Positions 48,501-57,500 of a DNA stretch of 64,000 bases are shown here, one piece after another (the stretch's first letter is position 1; each line of letters begins with the position of its first letter). Source of the DNA: Edolisoma coerulescens. Taxonomy: Eukaryota; Chordata; Aves; Passeriformes; Campephagidae. The position numbers and the translations under genes were made by a program. The stretch spans positions 672,504 to 736,503 of the forward strand of contig VWZW01004381.1 in the NCBI GenBank assembly GCA_013397115.1, in the 5' to 3' direction. Below the pieces are notes generated by a model. That model saw only the letters and a list, made by a program, of their open reading frames with translations. It was not told the DNA's origin and did not search any database.

Positions 48501-51500
48501 GAGCACAAATTCGTCAAAGGACACCACTGGAAACCAGGAGGACATTCCAGCAGGGTCCAGTTCCCATCATCCTGAGAGCTGGGGAATGGTTCTGTAGCAT
48601 TGTTTTCCTCCTGGTAGTCTGGAAGAAGTGAAAGAGAAATCAGTGATCACCACTCTGACAAGTAACACTACTAATGCACTTCTTTGCTCCAAATTCACTA
48701 TTTTTTCCACTTTGATGATGGCTCCACTCTTAGTTAAAGCTGCAACTGCAGTACATCCTGGTGCTGTGTAAGGGTCCAGTTTTACTGGAAAAATCCAACA
48801 AGATCATTAAAGCCAAAGCTGTCTCTTTTCCAGCGAGAACGTAACAATTTGCACTCTGAAAGGATCTGTGCTCCAGCAAAAGCAAGTCCAAGTGAAAGCA
48901 AGAGCTGGCCTTGACATTGAAAACACATTAAGCAACTTTTCTGAAGTTAATGTTTCCATGTCAAAGTATCAGCTTGTCAGTGTCAAAAAAGATCCTTTTG
49001 TAACCAGCCAACCCTACGGCTACAACAAACATTCTGCTGCAGAATTAATTGTTGCCAAAACTGTGACTGTTGAGCTGTTGTACAAGGAATAAAAGGCTTT
49101 TTAGATTATCTCATCCATCAAGAAGAAATGGGCTCAGGAAAATGTTCTTCCTTGTTAACCCATGGGGCCAGATGGACCAGAACACATTCCCATTTGACAC
49201 GAGTTTTCACAAAGTAGAAAGTACAGCTCAGAAGATTAAGGAGCTCCTACACATGGTCCTTACACTCACATTCTCCTCATGTATGGAGAGACATTTCTCC
49301 ATTATTTTCTCCAGGATAACCACTTCTCCAAGGCTGTCCAACCCTACCTGTGGATCCTGCACTTTAATCTCCTCAAAAAACAGAACCAAATCTCTGAGCC
49401 TTTAAGGGTCAGAGGACCAGAGGGGCCACAAGGCCAGACCCAGTTTGATGGTGTCACCTTCAACAATCCCACAGGTGATGAGGAGAAGCCTCACCTTCTG
49501 CATCCATCGCTCTGTGCACCTGGAACCTCACTTGGACGGGCTGGTGCAGCTCCTGTGTCACAAACTCCAGGGCAGTGAGAAATCCCTGGTGCCTGAAGGC
49601 CAGCTCCGGGAACTCCAGCACCTGCAGAACACGCACAGCTCTCACCTGCCCGTGTCTCCAGGGATCCCCAGGCAGCAGCAGGATGAGCAAACCCCCCCCT
49701 CACCTCCTCAGCCTGCCATGGATCTGCCGGCACGGCTTCGCTCACGTTCCTCACGGCCTCGTGTGTGGCGAACACAGCGTCCCCCTCAAAGAAGTTTTCG
49801 GCGTTTAGGAGAACTCCTGTTTACAAAGGAAATATTTGAACAAAGCCCATGAGACTCAGCAAGGCCTGAGGCCATTCTCTCCACCCTGTGAAGCTGCAGC
49901 AGGGCTTGGACCACTCAGGAGTCTGTCCAGCTGTACTGGAGGAGCAGCTCCATAATCCTGTACCTTCCTTCTCCTTACGGGTGTCTTGATTTCTTTCTCA
50001 TCCAGCACAAATAACATTTTCATTTGCAATGTTCAGCAATTTTGACTTCTAGGAACTGTGCAAGTAATTCTCCCTTCCAACAACTAATGATTTGCTTGGA
50101 AATTCTGAGCACAAGGTGCACTCCTCATCCTCCCTGAACTTTGTGGGAAATGTGGCCACGACCAGCTGGTTTCCAGCAGTGGCAAACACTTGGGGCTCTC
50201 TGGGGACTGGGAAGCTGCTGCTGCCCCCCTGACCAGGCCAGTGGCCTCTCTGGCCATGGCTCTTCCTTCTTACCTAAATCTTCTGCCCTGTTTCACGTCC
50301 ATTCTACTTCTCTTTCTTACTCCCTACACTGCTGTGGAAGATTTGGGAAGCTGCATAACCACAAACCTGCACAGCATACACCACATCACACCCTCACCTC
50401 ATCATCTTCTGAGCCACCCCAACATCTCCCAAACTACACAATGAAGGACACTGGGCCACCAAGGCAGCACCATGGCCTCAGATCCTGACAGCAGCAGAGA
50501 CTGCTCAGAGAAGAGGGAAAAGCTATTTCCAGTGCTTTGCCTCAGAACTTTGCTCCTCTCTCTCCTGCTCATGGCAAAGATTGGAATAAGCCAAACTCTT
50601 CCTTTTGGGCTAAAGTTGGGTTTCTGGAAGTTGGGTTTGGGAATATTGTTGCAAGTCACACTTGTTCTGTGGTGATGCCCCGGATGAGCCTCTCCATGCA
50701 TCCCCTCTCCTTCCATTGGCAGTGCCAGTGAGGGGACACCAGCCCACCCTCGGTGCCAGCAGGGCAAGCAGAGCCCACCTTGTGGCTTGTACTCGCAGAC
50801 GTAGCTGTGCTTGGCCATGCACAGGTCCGTGTTGCACTGGCCCGTCGGGCCCATCCGCACGCAGTGGTCAGCGTTGGAGGGATGGGGTTCTCCTGGCAGC
50901 CAGTTCTGACAGCTCTCCAGATTAAATCCTTCCCCTCTCTGCTGCGCTCCAGAGCTTGCAAAATCATTGAACCCAATCCAGACATCGAGGCTCCTGCAAA
51001 AAAAAAAAAAAACAAAGAGGGGGGAGGGGGGGATTTCAGGAAATCATGAGTATTAGAAAGAGCTGGGACAGCTGCCATCTATGGTTCTCTCTAAAAATAA
51101 TAACAACAGCTCCATCGGGGTATCATGGGCTGCATTTCATGGAGCCTTTTAATTACTAAAGAGTTTCAGCATCCATTCTACCACCAGAACAGCCCCTCCA
51201 CAGCACAGCACCGCTCTGCACCAGCCTTCCCACCTCTGTCCCGAGAGCCTGGTGAGGGTGGGGAGGCCCTGGCACAGGATGCCCAGAGAAGCTGTGCCTG
51301 CCCCATCCTTACAAGTGTCCAAGGCCAGGCTGGACGCAACCTGGAAGAGTGGAAGGTGTCCCTACCCATGGAAACGGGTGGAACTGGATGAGCTTTAAGA
51401 TCCCTCCCAGCCCAAACCATTCCATGATTCCATGATTCTGTGACCAGCAGGTTGACTTGAGCCTCACCCCACTCCAAGCAGAGCACTGTTACCATGAGCT

Positions 51501-54500
51501 GCCCACACTGCAGCTGAAATGACCCTCCCAGACTCTGCCAAGCCTGTTTTGAATCATGAGCCAAGAGGAATGATGTGGTCACACAGAACTGTCTGGTAAA
51601 GCTGAATTCCTTAGAAAACGTGTGCTTTTTCTGTACAGACCTGCGGGATTCACCACCTCCACTGCAGGTGGGACTGGCACCAGCGCAGGATTAAAGTTCA
51701 ACAGTGCCAGGTCTGGAAGCTCCTGTTCTCCTGGATGCAGCTCCTGGAGATGCTCAGCTCCTCAGCCACCATGGGAAGGCAGCAGGCAGAGGGGACAAGC
51801 AGAGGCTGAAGCACTGCAGGCAGCTGAACCCCACACACACAAGAAACTGCCAGGCTCCTCTTAGGAGATGGAATGTCCCTGCCCCATTTGGAAACTGGCT
51901 GAATCCCAGCAGAGATCCTGGTGGAAAGTGCTGAGAGGTCTCTCATAGCCACAAACAGCCTGGAGAACCATTTCTAATCACACCCAGCAGAAAGGGAGGC
52001 ACTTGTTCCATATTAACTTCTATTAACTTCTCCATATTAACATCCTGCACCCTTCCAAGCTCTCAGCTCCTCCTCCACGCTCCCTCCTGCAGGTGGAAAT
52101 CAATCCTGCCATGCCCTTGCCTGCCCCAGCGTGCTCCCAGGGTGGTACCACAGCTCTGCAAAGCGGACTGGGGAGATAACTGGTGATAACTGGTGCCTCT
52201 CCACCCCCAGGCCCACGCCAGATGAAATGATTCATGAGGTCATGCTGAAAAATGATGACAAAAATAACTTGTTCCGTGAATCAGTAGTTTTCACTGCAAA
52301 TGAGATCAAAAAATAAATAAGGGCTGTGCCCTGCTCCTGAACCACTGGCAGGGAATTAGGGAGAGCAGGGTAGGAAACCGCCTGCCTGCTGCCATCAGGA
52401 AAACTCAGTGGAGATTTTCCTTTTCTAATTTCAGCTATGATCTAACTGCAAGCCATCAGAAAAAAAAAAAAAAAGTAAGAAAGAAAGTAATAACTAAAAG
52501 ACAAGCTGCTGGCTGGCTCCCACCCTGCCCCGCTGCCCAGCCCATTCCATTGCAGGGGGCACAGGAGGACTCTGAACACCCTTTTCTGAAGTAAGATGTG
52601 AGCTCTCCTCTGCCTCTGAGGAAGGACTGAGCTGCCTTGCTGGGGCAGGAGGAGCAGAACAAGCCTGGGGAGGCTTGGAAGGGCAGAGGGGCTCCCTGTG
52701 CTGCCCAGAAAGTGGGGTGCCCTGGATGGTCCCATCCTCTGCTTCTGCAGGCAGGGAGGGACCAGCTCAGCACATGCTGCTCCTGGGGAGGCCATCCCAC
52801 GTCAGGAGCAAAGGAGAGGAGAGCTGCTCAGTGCCCTAATGGGAAACAGCTTCCTGCTTCTGTCATCTTCCCATAGGAAACTATGGAGGCTGCATGTTCC
52901 AAAATCCTGCAGCTCGGCCCATTCGCCTTTTATCACTAGGGAAATCGCATCCTGGAGCTGCCTCCTTCATGTTTATCTGCATGGATTAATAAAATAAATA
53001 TATGGACTAGAGGGGGCTGGGGAGGAGAGGGCCGTGGGGCAGCAGCTGGGGAACAGCCTCGTTCCCTCCAAGGTCTCATGATTTCCGTGTGCCGGAGCCC
53101 GGCAGCTCCACACGCAATTCCTGCCACATCCCAGCACCCAGTGACCAGCTCCTAACCCGTGGAGAAGGACAGCCTCCCTTCCCCGGAGCAGGGAACACAT
53201 GTTTGCAATCTCAGGATCCAGCCCCATGTGAAGGGAACAGGGCAGGGATACAAGTCTGGGAAGAAGGGGCTGTCAGCCCTTGAGCGGGAGCATTCAAAGC
53301 CGACGTCACACGCAGCTGTTCCCTTCCATGTGCTCTCTGGGATGTGTTTGTGAAGAGCCCATCTCCCACAGCTGCAGCTGGGAGTGCTGACAGGGCTGTC
53401 AGGCCCCAAGAGCTCTCCTGGTTGTCCTCCCTCCCCCAGAATGACTGGCTGGAGAAAGGGCACTCAGAGGGGCGGATTTAATCAAAGGCTGACACTTGCA
53501 GCACTCTGTTTATAAAGCCCTGTCCTGAGGTGGAACAGATGCTGCTGGAGAGGAGCACTGCTGTTTCCCAGGATGAGAGACAGAAAGGGGAAGGGTCCAG
53601 GATGAGAGACAGGAAAGGAAGGGTCTGGGCTTTGGGCTGCAGCCATGTCTAAGGGCACAAGATCCCTTTTCACGATGTTTCAGAGGCATCCACAGGCACA
53701 AACACAGGGTACAAGAAGCCCACCAATCTCTCAATTCCCAATCGTGATTTCCAGCCATCCTGCCCCATTCCTCTTCTTCTCTCCACAGCCTTTAAGGAAA
53801 GAAGCCAAGTCCAGCAAGGGCTCGAGCTCTGCTCATTCCTTCTCTTTCTTCAGCAGCCTCACCCCTACCATCTCCTCATACTCATCCCAGACACAGCGGG
53901 ATCCTCCCTGCAGACCCCTCAGATGTGCCCTCAGGAACCCAAAACCTGTCCCTGGGTGATCCCAACCCTTCCCCTCCTCACTCACCTGATGACATGAGCA
54001 ACCAGGAAGCTCTGGATGTCGGGGCTGCTGACAAAAGCCAGGTCCCCATTTCCAAGCTCCTGGCAGTGCCGCTGTGCCTCCAGCCACTCCGCCTTCTCTA
54101 CCACCAGCTGGTAGCAGTGGTTATTTCCCGGGAAAACCAAGCCCTCAGGGGGGCACATGGGGTGAACTGCTGCAGAAAGAACACAAGGGTGATGTCCTCT
54201 CTACGGGCCACACATCCCGACCCAATCTGAGCAGAGAGGCTCCAGGAATGTCCCAGCCCTGAAGCCAACAAACCCCATTGCCGGTAAAGCGGAGAACACT
54301 GCTCAGCCAGGGAGCAAGGAGTGCCCAGAGGAGTCATCCCTTACCCCTCATTGGGAGGGGAGGCCAAGGGGAGGCCCAGGACCCAGTGCCAGCCATCCCA
54401 GCAGCCCCAGCCAGCCCTGCTCACCCCTGCCCAGCTCTCCAGTCTCCGCAGTGATCCCGTACAGCACCGCGAGCCCGGTGCCGCCTCTGTTGCGGATCCG

Positions 54501-57500
54501 GATGTCCAGGCTCTCGTTTGTCATGACCAAGGAAGGACATTGCAGTTCCAGCTGTTGGGGGGAAGCCACCACTTCAACTTGTGCCTGCTCATATAGGACC
54601 CTGGAGCCCACGAGGATGGTGGCAGTGATGTTGTACTGCCCGGGTAAGGCATAGGTGTGCACAGCTGTGTGTCCAGTGGTGTTGAGAACCTCTGTCTGGT
54701 CCCCAAATTCCCACAATAAAGTGCTGACAGCAATGGGAATACTGACATTGAGGAGCACGGGCTGGTGCAGGCTGTACCGGGGCTGGAGTCCTGTGAAAGA
54801 CACAGGCAGCTGTGCCTGGAAGGGCGAGGGGACGAGTGAGGGGCCACCACAGCCCTGCCCAGACAAATGCTCAGTGCAAAATGGCAAACAGCCAGAGGAA
54901 GAGTTTGTTTCATGGGCAGTTCCACACAAACACTGCCCCTGGGAGCTGAAACCTCCATATTCCTGGTCTTGGGAGTAACAGAGGGCACTGCAGGTCTCCT
55001 CGGTGAGGTTCCCGGGGTGGGCAGACGTGAAGAGGATGACAAGCTCTGCTTCTTCGGTGTGGTTGCCTGTCAGACACGTGATGTACTGAGCTCCTGCAGG
55101 ACAGAACAGAAGATCCTCTTGCAAAACACACACTGGGATGCCATGAACTGGTGAGACCCTCCGAGAGAACCACCCCACACTCCTGGGAACGGAATTCTCC
55201 TGCGCAGCTCCTACTCTGAGCATTTCCTTTTTGAGACTTGCCTGGGAAGTCTTTAATCCCCCAGCAAGAGTTTCCAAACTCTTTATGCTAATTAGTGATG
55301 ACAGAAATAACGAGCCAGTCACACAGATTTATGGAGCAGCAGCACTCAGTAAACAAAACAGGGCTTTGGAGAGCCTGACACTCCCATGGGACATGGAGCC
55401 GCCGAGTCTGACACTCAGAGGAGCCCACAGGACTTGCCACCAAGTGAGACCATGACAAAAGGGTGTCCTTTGGTGGCACCCTGGCTTGGTCTGGTGCAGA
55501 ATGTTTCACCGTGTGCTGCTTGGGACCTCCAGCAACAAATCCAAAACCAAACATCCTTGGGCAGTGGCACACTGGAGACACAGGGGAGACACCGATGGAC
55601 TCTCCACCAGGCCCGCTCCCGGAGGCACCTTCCTCCGTGGGGAGAGCCAAGAATTTCCCTCCTTGCAGGAAAAAGTACTGCTGGAGAGGAGGGCAATGCC
55701 AGGCCCAGCTGCACCCAAGGGGGTGCAGGGATGCCCAGGGGAAGGATGCACGGGAACAGCACATGCTGGCAACAGGGAGCAAGGACACAAACGTGCATGG
55801 ACACAGAGCCACGACAGCCCCAGGCCCACAGGAACAGCTCACTCCCCTGAGTGTCATCCCCCCTCTCTGGCTTGCACGGGGTGGGACGTTTCCCTGCCAC
55901 AAACACCCAGGCAGGGCCTCTCCCTCGGCCTCTGCCCACGCAGCCTGGCCACGTTTGCTCCGCTGTTGCTGCTGGTTGCTACAACATCTCCCCCAAACAT
56001 CTCAACAGCTCCAGCCTCGTGTGATCTTCCCAGATCAAACCCATCCAACTGTCCAGCTTCCTCCACGGCCTTCCTGCAAACACTGAGCCACTTCTCCTAA
56101 GAAGAGTCCCTGGAGAGGAGCACGGCACGGGAACTGCTCTGTTTTCTACCACCAGCCTGGTCATTCTTCATCCCCTGCCGGTCACTAAGAACTGTCAGGA
56201 GCTGGCAGGCTGTCCCAGCCTACTCCCATTACACTGAATTACCCAGAAGGCAGCCTCACATTATTGTTTCCACACTGGCTTAAAGTAGTTCAAGAGGGAA
56301 CAACTAATTATCAAGAGCAGTAACAGAGCCAAGTGTTTTTCCCTTTGATAAATCCTGCAAGATGCTGCAAGCTGGGGTAGCTTTGCTGGGGAAAGAGGAA
56401 CAACCACCATCTGGAATTTGGTCCTGGGGAGCACTGTGCCTCACCAGGCAGCTCAGCTGGCCCCCACCAGCTCTGGGTCCCTCAGCCTAATCCTTGCATC
56501 CTCCTGTCACACAGCTCTGGGTCCCTCATCCCTGCATCCTCCTGTCACACAGCTCCCAAATTAAAGGAGATGCCTGCTGCCTGCCTTAGGGAGCCCTTGC
56601 TCTCCCTCCCTCTCTCTTATTCCAGGATAACGGAGCATCCAGGCAGGATTAGTTTTCTTCAGGCTCTCCCTTTTCCAGTGCATCACTGCCTGACATTTCT
56701 CCTTGCCAAGCAGTCAGAAAAATGCCCTTGGAGCAGGTGGCTGTAGATAAGGGCAGTGTTCATTCAACACTCCCAACGTGGAGCCCTGTCACCTGCAAAG
56801 ACCCAACTCAGCACGTCCTCAGGTGCCATCACCTCCCATGAGGTTTCAGTGCTTGAAGTCAGCCTGTTCAAACCCTGGGAGAATGAAAGCCTGAGGCTGC
56901 AGGTCACGGAGCCAGTGTCCTGTGGTGCCTGGTCTGTGACCAGGGCTAATCTCAGCCCTGGTGTGACTGACTCGGTCCTTAAGGCACCAGGGTACAGACT
57001 GTGTGACCAACACCCGCTTAATTAGATTAGAACTGGTGACTCGAGGTCTGAAGAGGCTGATGTCATCCCAGCTGGCCCTGGGCCCATCACTCCCATTCAG
57101 CCACCTCCACCCCACAGCCCTTCCTTACCACAGGTGGCATTGAGGAATGGGACATCGAAGAGGGACAGGTTGGCCACCTCGGGGGGGTGGGCACATCTCG
57201 TGTCCGACGCCTCAAGGACTCTCACTTTTCTGTCTTCCACCCAGCGGGGCAACCAGGACAGTTTGCAGTCACAAACAAATGGATTCCAACTTAAGTTTCT
57301 GTCAGAGGGAGATCAGAACAAGTTAGGGATTAATGTGACATGTGCTAACCCTTAATTACAGCAGTGTGCCGAGCCCTCCCTGTTCCCATCTGTGCCACTC
57401 CACTGAAAGGCTTTGGAATAACTGGGAGGGGAGTTAATGAATAGGGAATCAAGCAATAATTAACGTGATTTTTCTAGAGGGTAGAATTAAGCAAGTACTC

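Noticed and set aside
55288..56100. Overlapping ORFs up to 207 codons on both strands in PKD1 intron 4
   Set aside because: Low-complexity Pro/Ser/Gln-rich translations with no domain, and they lie between exons 4 and 5, which join in frame.
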